A stretch of 16,311 nucleotides of DNA, from NCBI GenBank assembly GCA_900772625.1, contig CAAHEQ010000020.1:1-16311 (forward strand), written 5' to 3'. The notes beneath the pieces were generated by a model that was given only the letters and a program-made list of their open reading frames with translations, did no database searches and was not told the origin of the DNA. Numbering within the stretch: the first letter of the stretch is position 1; the number at the start of each line of letters is the position of its first letter. Of this stretch, positions 1-7,320 are shown one piece after another. A program made the translations under genes and the position numbers. This stretch comes from Alphaproteobacteria bacterium (GTDB lineage: Bacteria; Pseudomonadota; Alphaproteobacteria; CAAHEQ01; UBA3637).

Positions 1-972
1 GGTGTTTGTCGTAGCATTATAATCTTGACACGCCGAGCACGTTGCAGGATTTTGGCACTCGCCACCCACCACAACTTGACCCGCCGCACAGCAAGTCAAA
101 CCGCTCCATTCACGCGCCGCAAACAAGCAACATTCTTTCGATTGTTCTTCCCTTTCGCAACAAGTGCCATTTGCCCAATAATTTGGCGATGTTTTTTCGC
201 AACACTCTTTATTTAAGCTCGGATTATACGCGCACACTCCGCTCGATGGATTACGCATTTCACATTCTTCACACGGCGCACGGCAAGCACCTTTGATCCA
301 CTCCGAGCCAAACGCCTCACAACATTCTTTGCTTTCGGTGTAATTCGCTCGCGTGCACAGACGCTCTTCATCAGAAAACTCGCCCGTAAAGAAAAAGTAC
401 ATATTTATCGTGTCGCGCCCACAGTCGTTTTGGCTTGAGTCGACGCCAGTTCTGTCAATTTCATCACCCGCTTTATAAAGTGCTATGTCTGTCGGCTTCA
501 TCGAAATAATGTGACGGCATACCTCATAGGGCATATCCTTGACCTCTACGCGATAAAAAAAGTCGCTGTCTATAGGCTCTGCCCACGTTTCGACCGCATA
601 ACCGACAGGATTGACATCGTTTGGAATCAGTTCGGGGAAGATGTACTTATAATCGTACAAGCTTGCATAATCATTCCACACCATCGGCACGTTTGTCGCG
701 CGCAACATAACATCGTGGATTGTTTCATTGGCTTTGTAGCGAATCATCACCAATCGATAGCCCAACAATCCACCGATCGAAAGCACGCCCACAATCGCCA
801 GTACAGCCAGCATTTCCAGTATGGTTCGACCTGTTTGTGCAAAAGAGCGGGGCGCATTCATTCGCGCGCCCGCCCCGCTCTTTTGCGTGTGCACCATTTG
901 CATTGCACCCTCAATTCGCCGCGCAGATTTTTCCGCACAAACAAACTGACAATTCATTTTTTTATTGTTCAT
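1..972 (-). CDS. Prepilin-like protein with cysteine-rich C-terminal modules (3' end beyond window)
   Basis: The frame is open from ATG at 972 to the window edge (324 codons, no stop). A strong AAGGAG site lies just before the ATG. After a 48-residue basic leader comes a type IV prepilin signal: QTG, then RTILEMLAVLAIVGVLSIGG (residues 49-68), with Glu at +5 and one hydrophobic helix. Cleavage after Gly48 by a prepilin peptidase would give a membrane-anchored pseudopilin. The +1 residue is Arg rather than the usual Phe or Met. Residues about 75-200 resemble a pilin globular part. From about 206 the protein is packed with cysteines, including three KECC...W...C(C) modules at about 215-230, 255-272 and 279-295. 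The leader is much longer than normal, and residues 29-45 are encoded by a perfect hairpin (839-886). An internal ATG at 863 would give a short leader but has no comparable ribosome site. The class is well supported; the role (pilus, secretion or adhesion) is unknown. Confidence 0.75.
   Translation of the reverse strand, partial: MNNKKMNCQFVCAEKSARRIEGAMQMVHTQKSGAGARMNAPRSFAQTGRTILEMLAVLAIVGVLSIGGLLGYRLVMIRYKANETIHDVMLRATNVPMVWNDYASLYDYKYIFPELIPNDVNPVGYAVETWAEPIDSDFFYRVEVKDMPYEVCRHIISMKPTDIALYKAGDEIDRTGVDSSQNDCGRDTINMYFFFTGEFSDEERLCTRANYTESKECCEAFGSEWIKGACRAPCEECEMRNPSSGVCAYNPSLNKECCEKTSPNYWANGTCCEREEQSKECCLFAAREWSGLTCCAAGQVVVGGECQNPATCSACQDYNATTNT
839..886. repeat. 16-bp perfect hairpin inside the prepilin leader
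   Basis: The arms at 839-854 and 871-886 are perfect 16-base inverted repeats (GCAAAAGAGCGGGGCG and its complement), with a 16-base loop, CATTCATTCGCGCGCC. The core stem begins AAAA and ends TTTT. The loop closely matches those of hairpins at 13831-13872 and 14009-14052, although the stems differ. It is 48 bases, exactly 16 codons, and lies in frame in the prepilin leader. Confidence 0.8.
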
Positions 973-1204
973 TTTATCTCCTTTGTTTATCCACAAACCG
1001 CCGTTAATTTTTTCACATCAACCCCGCGCAGCTGGTTTAGCATCTTCTGCTATACTACAAAAAACCAACGTTTTTTTCGACTAGTCTGAGCGCGATTTTA
1101 AAAAACGGGAGAAAACGCAATAAAATCTTTTAGAATCAATGGGTTATTCGGAATGTTAGCAAAATTAAAATTTGCACTAAAAAATCATAAAAAGGTGGTT
1201 GACA

Positions 1205-1282
1205 AAAACGTTCCTTTAAATCGACTAGGCTTTATTCATTAAAACTGGCTGAATGAGCCTGTCTTGAAAAGATTTGCGAACG
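1205..1282 (+). repeat. 78-bp intergenic repeat, copy A
   Basis: This stretch matches 13633-13710 with about five substitutions and no gaps over 78 bases; the first 38 bases are identical. Within it, GGCT-tt-ATTCA (1228-1238) can pair with TGAAT-g-AGCC (1250-1259), so the transcript could fold. It has no start codon with a ribosome site and no long frame in common with copy B. It is either a dispersed repeat or a small-RNA or regulatory element; the sequence alone does not decide. Confidence 0.75.
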
Positions 1283-1407
1283 CCGTTAAGCCCGAAAATG
1301 GTTCATTGTACACTTGTTTTATTTTACCTCCTGACATTTACTTCAAAAGTGACGTTTCGCCTATAAAAACACAACTTTAAGCTAAGTTGCCAGCCTGATG
1401 AAAAACG

Positions 1408-1429
1408 CCTATTTTTAAAAAATAGGAGG
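1408..1429 (+). promoter_or_regulatory. Ribosome binding site partly inside an AT hairpin, before the transporter gene
   Basis: AGGAGG at 1424-1429 lies seven bases before the ATG at 1437. CCTATTTTT (1408-1416) is complementary to AAAAATAGG (1418-1426), so the first half of the ribosome site could be paired in the mRNA. The loop is very short, so the outer pairs would form and the inner ones open. A possible thermosensor-like or basal damping structure; functional meaning is inference. Confidence 0.35.
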
Positions 1430-1436
1430 CTATGCA

Positions 1437-2348
1437 ATGTCAAAAACTGGATATTTATTTGCGTTTGGAGCAATTTTTTTATGGAGCTGGAATGTCATTA
1501 TTTCGCGATATTTAGCGCCCTATGTTCCGCCTTTTCAAATTTCGTTTTTCAGATGGCTGATCGCAAGCATTGCTCTTTTACCATTTTTCGCCGTCAAAGT
1601 TTGGAAAGCCAGACGCGCCTTTGTTTCCAATTGGTGGGTGTTTTTGATTTTGTCGTTTGGGCTAGCCTTTATGAACAACTTTATTTATCAGGCAGGTCAT
1701 TCAACATCGGCAGTCGATATGTCGCTTTTAGCGACTATGGGGCCAATTTTCTTGGTTATTTTTTCGTGGTTATTTTTCAAAAAAAGCATTTCAAAACGTC
1801 AGGTTTTAGGCTTTTTTGTCAGTTTCTTAGGCGTGATGATTGTTATCTCAAACGGAACGCTGAGCACATTTACCGAGTTCCAATTCGCAAAAGGCAATCT
1901 GTGGATGGTCGTTTTCGCGTTGAGCTTTGGCCTGTACGGTGCTCTTGAGATTAAACGCTCTCACGCAATCGAACAATTTACATACCTTGCTGCAACTGTG
2001 TTTCTGGGCACATTGATGCTCGTGCCTTTTTTCTTGGAAACGCTTGAAGCGCACCCGTTGTCTAATATCGGGTTGGTTCAATGGGGGATGATTATTTACC
2101 TTGGTATTTGCAATTCGATTTTTGCGTATCTTGCGTGGAACATCGCTTTGGCAAAATTGGGCTCACTTCGTTGTGGCTTGATTTATTATTCGCTGCCGAT
2201 TTTCAGCTCTATTTGGGCGTATTACGTTCTTCACGAGAGCATTGGTTATGCCGAGTTTGTCGGCGCGCTTTTCGTGTTTGCAGGTATTTTCATCGGCTCT
2301 GTTAAACGCAAGTCTAACAGTTCTAAAATGCTCGATGCCGCAAGCTGA
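1437..2348 (+). CDS. EamA-family (DMT superfamily) transporter
   Basis: This 303-residue protein is almost entirely hydrophobic and has the two-fold EamA repeat. The first half starts with GYLFAFGAIFLWSWNVIISR and the second with GNLWMVVFALSFGLYGALEI around residue 154. About ten membrane helices are expected in the inner membrane. A short basic tail (VKRKSNSSK) follows the last helix. Family members export or import small metabolites such as amino acids and their derivatives; the substrate cannot be read from sequence. The ATG at 1437 has a perfect AGGAGG seven bases upstream; a second ATG at 1432 is out of frame. It stands alone, divergent from the prepilin gene and convergent with the small membrane protein at 2374-2652, only 25 bases from that gene's stop. 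Confidence 0.85.
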   Translation: MSKTGYLFAFGAIFLWSWNVIISRYLAPYVPPFQISFFRWLIASIALLPFFAVKVWKARRAFVSNWWVFLILSFGLAFMNNFIYQAGHSTSAVDMSLLATMGPIFLVIFSWLFFKKSISKRQVLGFFVSFLGVMIVISNGTLSTFTEFQFAKGNLWMVVFALSFGLYGALEIKRSHAIEQFTYLAATVFLGTLMLVPFFLETLEAHPLSNIGLVQWGMIIYLGICNSIFAYLAWNIALAKLGSLRCGLIYYSLPIFSSIWAYYVLHESIGYAEFVGALFVFAGIFIGSVKRKSNSSKMLDAAS

Positions 2349-2373
2349 TAAGATGCCGCGCGCCCAATCCGCT

Positions 2374-2652
2374 TTATTTTTTGGCAGATTTTGAAGAGCG
2401 CCCCGTTTTTTTGCGAGCAGGAACTTTTTTAACGCTCGCCTTGACGTGAGCAGGCGTTTTGCGAGCAACCTTGCGCGGTGCAACAGGAGCGCTTACCGAC
2501 TGCGCGGCAGGCACTATCGTCTTGACTGGTACAGGCTCTGCAATGGGTGCTTTGGCGCGTACGCGAAACAGTTCCCACAACTTTGTCAGTTGCGAGCCCG
2601 CAAAAACAATCAATAAAATCAACGCTATTAAAATAATTTCAGAATGTTCCAT
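2374..2652 (-). CDS. Small single-pass membrane protein with Lys/Ala/Pro-rich tail (possibly TatA-like)
   Basis: The 92-residue product starts MEHSEIILIALILLIVFAGS: a short acidic N-terminus and one hydrophobic helix (about residues 5-20). A short amphipathic stretch (QLTKLWELFRVRAK) and a basic tail rich in Ala, Pro, Ser and Lys follow (ending KKVPARKKTGRSSKSAKK). The ATG at 2652 is preferred over the upstream in-frame ATG at 2682 because AGGAGA lies just before it and the longer form would overlap the preceding gene. The topology (N-terminal helix, short hinge, amphipathic helix, charged tail) is that of TatA. TatA follows the nagZ/scpAB genes in many alphaproteobacteria, but the usual Phe-Gly hinge reads FAG here and no tatB or tatC is seen. 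The tail also resembles histone H1-like tails. Function unassigned; the TatA idea is weak. It is the last gene of the argS-nagZ block. Confidence 0.65.
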   Translation of the reverse strand: MEHSEIILIALILLIVFAGSQLTKLWELFRVRAKAPIAEPVPVKTIVPAAQSVSAPVAPRKVARKTPAHVKASVKKVPARKKTGRSSKSAKK

Positions 2653-2665
2653 ATTTATCTCCTTT

Positions 2666-3325
2666 TCACATAAAAAACGCAATTAAATCCGTCAGGCCGC
2701 TTGTCATCCAGCGCATATAAGCGCGCAAAAAATCCACGCCCATCAAAGGCAAGATAAACAAAATCCCGAGCAGAATATAAAAGCCATACTTTTCCGTTTG
2801 AGCGTATTCGCTTGCCAGCTTGTTTGGTAAAATCGATGCCAAAATGCGCCCTCCGTCAAGCGGTAAAATAGGCAGTAAATTAAAAGCACATAACGCAATG
2901 TTAATCATAAAAAACGCTTGAAACATATCGAAAAACCATTGTCCAACAGGGCTCACAGGCACAAAACTTTGCCACGCGACCATTAACAGCACGGACACAA
3001 TCGCTAGCAAAAAGTTTGTCACGGGACCCGCCAGTGCGACCAGTCCCATATCGTGCTTTTCATCGCGCAACGCGTGAAAGTTCACAGGCACGGGCTTTGC
3101 CCAACCGAACATCACACCGCTGCCAGTCAAGAAAAGCAAAGTCGGTACCAAAATTGAACCCACAGGATCAATGTGGTGAATGGGATTTAATGTCAGGCGG
3201 CCTGCCATTTTTGCGGTATTATCTCCCATTTTAAGCGCGACAAAACCGTGCGCAAGCTCGTGCAAAATAATTGCAAAAAATAAAGGTAAAATAAAAGTCG
3301 AAACTGTCCATAAAGCACTATGCAT
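2666..3325 (-). CDS. Site-2 protease family (M50) membrane metalloprotease
   Basis: 219 residues. The zinc-binding HELAH motif is at residues 22-26 within the first helix. AGPVTN is at about 99-104. A third conserved segment, NLLPILPLDGGR, places the metal-ligating Asp at 157. These are the three signatures of the compact bacterial site-2 proteases, which cut substrates inside the inner membrane. There is no PDZ domain, so it belongs to the short rhomboid-sized group rather than the RseP type. The ATG at 3325 has AAAGGAG seven bases upstream, and the gene overlaps the end of nagZ by eight bases, indicating coupling. In many alphaproteobacteria scpA and scpB follow nagZ; here this protease takes that place. 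Its substrate is unknown. Confidence 0.88.
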   Translation of the reverse strand: MHSALWTVSTFILPLFFAIILHELAHGFVALKMGDNTAKMAGRLTLNPIHHIDPVGSILVPTLLFLTGSGVMFGWAKPVPVNFHALRDEKHDMGLVALAGPVTNFLLAIVSVLLMVAWQSFVPVSPVGQWFFDMFQAFFMINIALCAFNLLPILPLDGGRILASILPNKLASEYAQTEKYGFYILLGILFILPLMGVDFLRAYMRWMTSGLTDLIAFFM

Positions 3326-4271
3326 TTAAACACTCCTTTGCTTTTGCTAATCGTGCGAGCGCGGCGGGGGTTAAATCGGGCAACTTGTTTGCAATGCTTT
3401 GCATTTCCGCCATAGCGCCGTTGCAATGCAGCACGCAATCACAGCCCGCTTTTAAACACGCCACGGCAGACGCCGCTACACTTGCATAGCGCGACAGCGC
3501 CCCCATTGAAATGTCATCCGTAATTAAAAAGTCCTCAAAGCCGATTTGGGTGCGAATAAAGTCGATGACTTTTGGCGAGAGCGTTGCAACATTTTTATCG
3601 TCTAGAGCCTTGTATAAAACGTGCGCCGTCATTCCCCAAATGGGCTTTTTGATTTGGGAAAATGGATAAAAGTCTTGCGCAAGTTCGGCCATTGAGGCAT
3701 TGACAACAGGCAAGCTTTTGTGCGGATCGACCTCGGCTTTGCCATAGCCTGGCAAATGCTTTGCCACGGGCATCACGCCGCCCTTTAACATCGCATCAAT
3801 TGCGGCGTTAGCAAGTTGGCTGACAACCTGATTATCGTTTGAAAACAACCGATCGCCCAAGCATTCGTTGACCTTTGGTGTGGCAACGTCCAAACACGGC
3901 CAACAATCAACGTTAATGCCAACGGTGGATAGCATTTGTGCAAGCGTTTTTGCATGCGCTCGCACGCCATCTGTAGCGCCCGCTTTATCCCCCGCTTCAT
4001 ACATCGCACCATACGTGCGTGCAGGAGGCAATTCTTGCCAAAACGGGGTACGCAAACGCTGGACGCGTCCGCCTTCTTGATCAATTAAAATCGGCGTATC
4101 AGGGCGACCTGTCAGCTGGCGCAGCTCGGCCACCAGCGCTTTGAGTTGTTCGGGGCTTTCGACATTGCGGCGAAACAAAATAAAGCCCAACGGTTGAGCG
4201 GCACGGAAGAATGCGGCCTCGGCCTCAGTCAAACGTATCCCACTCAATCCGAAAATCACCGCCCGCATCAC
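3318..4271 (-). CDS. nagZ: Beta-N-acetylhexosaminidase NagZ (GH3)
   Basis: 317 residues, close to the usual NagZ length. It removes N-acetylglucosamine from anhydro-muropeptides in the cytoplasm during peptidoglycan recycling. Visible GH3 features are IDQEGGRVQRL (about 63-73), KHLPGYG at 171-177 followed by VDPHKSLP with the acid/base His at 184, and the nucleophile region TDDISMGAL at 251-259. No signal peptide is present, which fits a cytoplasmic enzyme. The start is either GTG at 4271 or the next codon, ATG at 4268; GGGTG just upstream is a poor ribosome site, so translation may be coupled to the SPOR gene that ends 12 bases upstream. The neighbouring SPOR protein also deals with cell-wall glycans. 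Confidence 0.93.
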   Translation of the reverse strand: MMRAVIFGLSGIRLTEAEAAFFRAAQPLGFILFRRNVESPEQLKALVAELRQLTGRPDTPILIDQEGGRVQRLRTPFWQELPPARTYGAMYEAGDKAGATDGVRAHAKTLAQMLSTVGINVDCWPCLDVATPKVNECLGDRLFSNDNQVVSQLANAAIDAMLKGGVMPVAKHLPGYGKAEVDPHKSLPVVNASMAELAQDFYPFSQIKKPIWGMTAHVLYKALDDKNVATLSPKVIDFIRTQIGFEDFLITDDISMGALSRYASVAASAVACLKAGCDCVLHCNGAMAEMQSIANKLPDLTPAALARLAKAKECLNA

Positions 4272-4283
4272 ACACCCGTTTGG

Positions 4284-5393
4284 TTATTTTGTCAACGTGC
4301 AGTCTTGTTTGCGCGCTTTGAGCTTGTTGCATAGGTTTTGCGCGTTGGACTTTTGAGCAAATGCCCCCACACGTAAACGATAGAATGTGCCTTTGCCTTT
4401 GATTTGCACCGCTGCAACGTCATGAGGCAAACCCGAAAGCAAGCTTGAATGTGCTTTCAAAATCTTTGGCCATGCTTTTTCCGCGCCCGCTTTGGACGGC
4501 AAGGAAATCAATTGTACGCGCCACAGCTCTTTAGCGTTGGTGGCCTTTGCGTTGCTGGCTTCTTTGGCTTTGGTCGTAGCTGCTGGCGTTGTCGCTTTTG
4601 CTGATTGAGCAACATTTTTAGCGCTTTGAGACGCTTTTTGTGTCACAGGTGCAGGCGCTTTTGCCACCGCGTTTTTGACAGCTGGCACAGATGCAACTGC
4701 TTTTACGGGAGCTTCAGTATCGACCTCAGGCTCAATAACAGCGGGCGCAACGACCGCTTTGCTTTGCAAAGATAACACTTCTAATTCCATTTGCTCGGCC
4801 GTTTCAGGCATTACACGAGGCTTGCCCAAAATCTCGCCCACCTTTGTGGGAACTTGTGGCACAACAGGCGTTTCATCTTCCACGCTTAAATGCTCCACTT
4901 GCGCATCAATTTTGTTGGTACGCATTCTTTTGTAAATCGTTTTGTCTTGGTCGGGAATAGCCATTCCTCCGCGATCAGCTGGACGCACCTTAACGGGACG
5001 TTGGCTTTCCTCAACAACGATAGGCGCGCTGTCCATATCCTCGTCCTCGCCCGAAAAGAAAAACACGCCAACAAGCGAGGCAACCAAAACAGCAATCACA
5101 ATCCCGATAGCAATCGATTGCACCTTGATCCACATAAAGCCTTTTTGCGCATTGTCCGCATCATCAGCCAAATCTTGCCCGATGTGCTCTTGGTAGTCTG
5201 CTCTGAAGTCATACGGCACTTCCATATCATCTGCGTCATCTGTTTTTTTGTCTTGAACAGGCTCGTCATCCGTCATCGGAAAACGCAAACGTTCTTTTGC
5301 TTTTTCGAAATCGTCCAACATATCATCGGCTTGTTTTTCCGCACGGCTTGCGAAAAAATCAGGCACTTTATCTTTGTTATCAAATGGTTCCAT
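4284..5393 (-). CDS. SPOR-domain cell-envelope protein
   Basis: 369 residues with the layout of FtsN-like SPOR proteins. An acidic cytoplasmic N-terminus (1-88) leads into one membrane helix at about 90-113. A periplasmic linker follows, rich in Ala, Lys, Pro and Thr (about 115-287). The C-terminal SPOR domain (288-369) contains WRVQLISLPS and FYRLRVGAF, plus two cysteines (355 and 365) that could form a disulfide. SPOR domains bind glycan strands stripped of stem peptides at the division septum, so a role in division or wall remodelling is likely. The segment PADRGGMAIPDQDKTIYKRM just after the helix is typical of the alphaproteobacterial versions. AAAGGAGA precedes the ATG at 5393, which lies two bases after the argS stop. 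The low-complexity linker cannot be assigned further. Confidence 0.88.
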   Translation of the reverse strand: MEPFDNKDKVPDFFASRAEKQADDMLDDFEKAKERLRFPMTDDEPVQDKKTDDADDMEVPYDFRADYQEHIGQDLADDADNAQKGFMWIKVQSIAIGIVIAVLVASLVGVFFFSGEDEDMDSAPIVVEESQRPVKVRPADRGGMAIPDQDKTIYKRMRTNKIDAQVEHLSVEDETPVVPQVPTKVGEILGKPRVMPETAEQMELEVLSLQSKAVVAPAVIEPEVDTEAPVKAVASVPAVKNAVAKAPAPVTQKASQSAKNVAQSAKATTPAATTKAKEASNAKATNAKELWRVQLISLPSKAGAEKAWPKILKAHSSLLSGLPHDVAAVQIKGKGTFYRLRVGAFAQKSNAQNLCNKLKARKQDCTLTK

Positions 5394-5395
5394 TT

Positions 5396-7144
5396 TTACA
5401 TCTCCTTTACTGGCTTAACACCAAATATTGCTAATCCCGATTCAATTACATAACACATACTTTGTAGTAAGGCTAAACGGGCTTTAGAAAGCTCTGGCTT
5501 AGCCTCGTCCAAGAAACGCATTTGTACATCGTCACGGCCTTTATTCCACAGCGCATGGAACAAGGACGCCAAATCGTACAAGTAATACGCAATGCGGTGT
5601 GGTTCGTTGACTGAGGCTGCTAATTCCACTTGACGCGGGAACTCGACCAGCTGGCGAATCAGCGCAACTTCGGATTCATCTGTCAACAATGATAAATCTG
5701 CCGCGCTCAATTGATTCATCACATCATCGCCAAACATTTGCTTTGCGTGGCGGAAAACAGACCAAGCTCGAGCATTCGCATATTGCACATAAAAGACGGG
5801 GTTATCTTTGGATTGCTCTTTGACTTTGACTAAATCAAAATCCAATTGACTGTCGCTTTTGCGCGTCACCATAAAGAAACGCACTACGTCTTTGTCAATT
5901 TCCTCCAACAAGTCGCTGATTAAAACGAACGTGCCTGCACGCTTTGACATTTTAAAAGGTTGACCGTTTTGCGAAAAACTGACCATTTGCACCAGCTGCA
6001 TATCCAATGAAGCTTGCCCATGCGTCACCGCATTGACGGCGGATTTTAAACGCGTCACATAGCCCGCGTGATCAGCGCCCAGCACCATAACGAGCTTTTT
6101 AAAGCCGCGTTCAAACTTGTTGTATTGATACGCGATATCGGGCATAAAGTAAGTATAAGTTCCGTCTGCGCGTGCCAGCGGTCTGTCGGCTTCGTCTCCA
6201 AAAGCGCTTGATTTAAAAATCAACATTTCTTGAGGTTCCCAATCTTCAGGTGCTTTTGCGCTCTTTGGTTTTTCAGGAATGCCTTTATAGACCAGCCCCG
6301 CTTGCGTAAGTACATCGAGCGCTTTTTCAATGCCACCCGAGTTTTTAATCGCCAATTCGGACGCATACACATCAAAGTGAATGCCAAGCTTTGCCAAATC
6401 GCTGCGAATCAAGTTCATAATGGCCGCGCACGCAAAATCACGGAAATAGGTGTGGCATTCGCTTTCGGGCACATTCATCCACTTGTCAGCGTCTTTGTCG
6501 ACAATGGCTTTGCCAACGTCTTTAAGGTATTCGCCAGGGTAATAACCTTCGGGAATCTCGCCAATATCCTCACCCATCGCTTCACGATAACGTAAATATG
6601 TCGAGCGCGCCAATTTATCCATTTGCGCTCCTGCGTCGTTCATATAGTATTCGCGCGTCACTTCATAACCTGCTTTTTGTAGCAAGCCTGCCAAAGCGTC
6701 CCCAAAGACCGCGCCACGCACGTGACCGACATGCATCGGCCCCGTTGGGTTGACCGAAACAAACTCGACGTTTACTTTTTCACCTTTGCCCATGTCGGAG
6801 GTGCCGTAATTTTGTTTTTGATCCAATATTGTCAGCAATTGTTCGTACCAAAATGCATTGGACAATTTCAAATTGATAAAGCCAGGACCCGCAATTTCGA
6901 CCGTTTCGATAATGGGCAAGCTTTTCAGCTTTTCAGCAACCAATGCCGCAAAGTCGCGCGGCTTTAGTCCTACTTGAGCTGCGCATACCATCGCAACGTT
7001 TGTTGCAACATCGCCGTGTGCTGCGTCTCTGGGAGGTTCGGCCGTCACGCGTGCCATATTAGGCATTTGCTTAATTTTACCTGTGTTAGATAAGTCTGTG
7101 ACGACTTTTGTAATTTCGTTTTTCAAGATTGTAAAAATATTCAT
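5396..7144 (-). CDS. argS: Arginyl-tRNA synthetase
   Basis: This is a class I aminoacyl-tRNA synthetase that charges tRNA-Arg in the cytoplasm. The HIGH-type motif reads HVGH within PTGPMHVGHVRGAVFGDAL, followed by the ArgRS-typical YMNDAGAQMDKLARS. The KMSKS-type motif reads KMSKRAGTF. An N-terminal additional domain and a C-terminal anticodon-binding domain ending in GVKPVKEM are present. With ATG at 7144 the protein is 582 residues, normal for bacterial ArgRS. That start is preferred to the in-frame ATG at 7171 because AAAGGTG lies at the right distance before it and conserved sequence begins with MNIFTILKNEI. It is the first gene of the minus-strand block argS - SPOR - nagZ - protease - small membrane protein, an order resembling other alphaproteobacteria. 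Confidence 0.97.
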   Translation of the reverse strand: MNIFTILKNEITKVVTDLSNTGKIKQMPNMARVTAEPPRDAAHGDVATNVAMVCAAQVGLKPRDFAALVAEKLKSLPIIETVEIAGPGFINLKLSNAFWYEQLLTILDQKQNYGTSDMGKGEKVNVEFVSVNPTGPMHVGHVRGAVFGDALAGLLQKAGYEVTREYYMNDAGAQMDKLARSTYLRYREAMGEDIGEIPEGYYPGEYLKDVGKAIVDKDADKWMNVPESECHTYFRDFACAAIMNLIRSDLAKLGIHFDVYASELAIKNSGGIEKALDVLTQAGLVYKGIPEKPKSAKAPEDWEPQEMLIFKSSAFGDEADRPLARADGTYTYFMPDIAYQYNKFERGFKKLVMVLGADHAGYVTRLKSAVNAVTHGQASLDMQLVQMVSFSQNGQPFKMSKRAGTFVLISDLLEEIDKDVVRFFMVTRKSDSQLDFDLVKVKEQSKDNPVFYVQYANARAWSVFRHAKQMFGDDVMNQLSAADLSLLTDESEVALIRQLVEFPRQVELAASVNEPHRIAYYLYDLASLFHALWNKGRDDVQMRFLDEAKPELSKARLALLQSMCYVIESGLAIFGVKPVKEM

Positions 7145-7320
7145 AATTAAAGCACCTTTCTTTATAAACATAATTACTCTGATTTTAAAATAATTGCAAG
7201 AGGATTTTTTGCATAAGAGCCTTTTAAACTTATATTTTTTTTAAACTCAAGTTTGAGCGATTATAATTTTTCTTTACATTTTTTCTGGTTTCGACTATAA
7301 AAAGAAAAACGGAGTGTATT
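7145..7320. other. Divergent promoter region argS / lspA
   Basis: A strongly AT-rich spacer from which argS is read leftward and lspA rightward. The lspA promoter is listed separately. A short inverted repeat CTCAA-GT-TTGAG (7246-7257) sits upstream of it and could be an operator or chance. No clear argS promoter was identified. Confidence 0.5.
7273..7301 (+). promoter_or_regulatory. Sigma70-type promoter for lspA operon
   Basis: TTTACA (7273-7278) and TATAAA (7296-7301) are separated by exactly 17 bases. Transcription would start near 7308, leaving a leader of about a dozen bases with GGAG before the lspA ATG at 7321. Seen by consensus only. Confidence 0.65.

Larger units (their letters stand above)
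973..1436. other. Divergent intergenic region between prepilin and transporter genes
   Basis: No convincing gene is seen in these 464 bases; the long plus-strand frame across 511-1089 is a shadow of the prepilin gene. The stretch is AT-rich. It contains one copy of the 78-bp repeat (1205-1282). A possible weak promoter for the transporter has TATAAA at 1362-1367 with TTTACT 19 bases upstream. An AT-rich hairpin just before the transporter start is listed separately. A TTGACA at 1199-1204 touches the start of the repeat but has no good -10 partner. Confidence 0.5.

Noticed and set aside
511..1089. Long plus-strand open frame of 192 codons
   Set aside because: It is antisense to the prepilin gene, has no ribosome site and no recognisable composition; the minus-strand prepilin reading explains the region.
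1205..1282. tRNA or other known structural RNA
   Set aside because: The repeat has no cloverleaf, T-loop or CCA pattern, and does not resemble a known RNA family that I recognise.
7145..7171. Nine-residue extension of argS
   Set aside because: The ATG at 7144 has the better ribosome site, which would itself lie within the extension.
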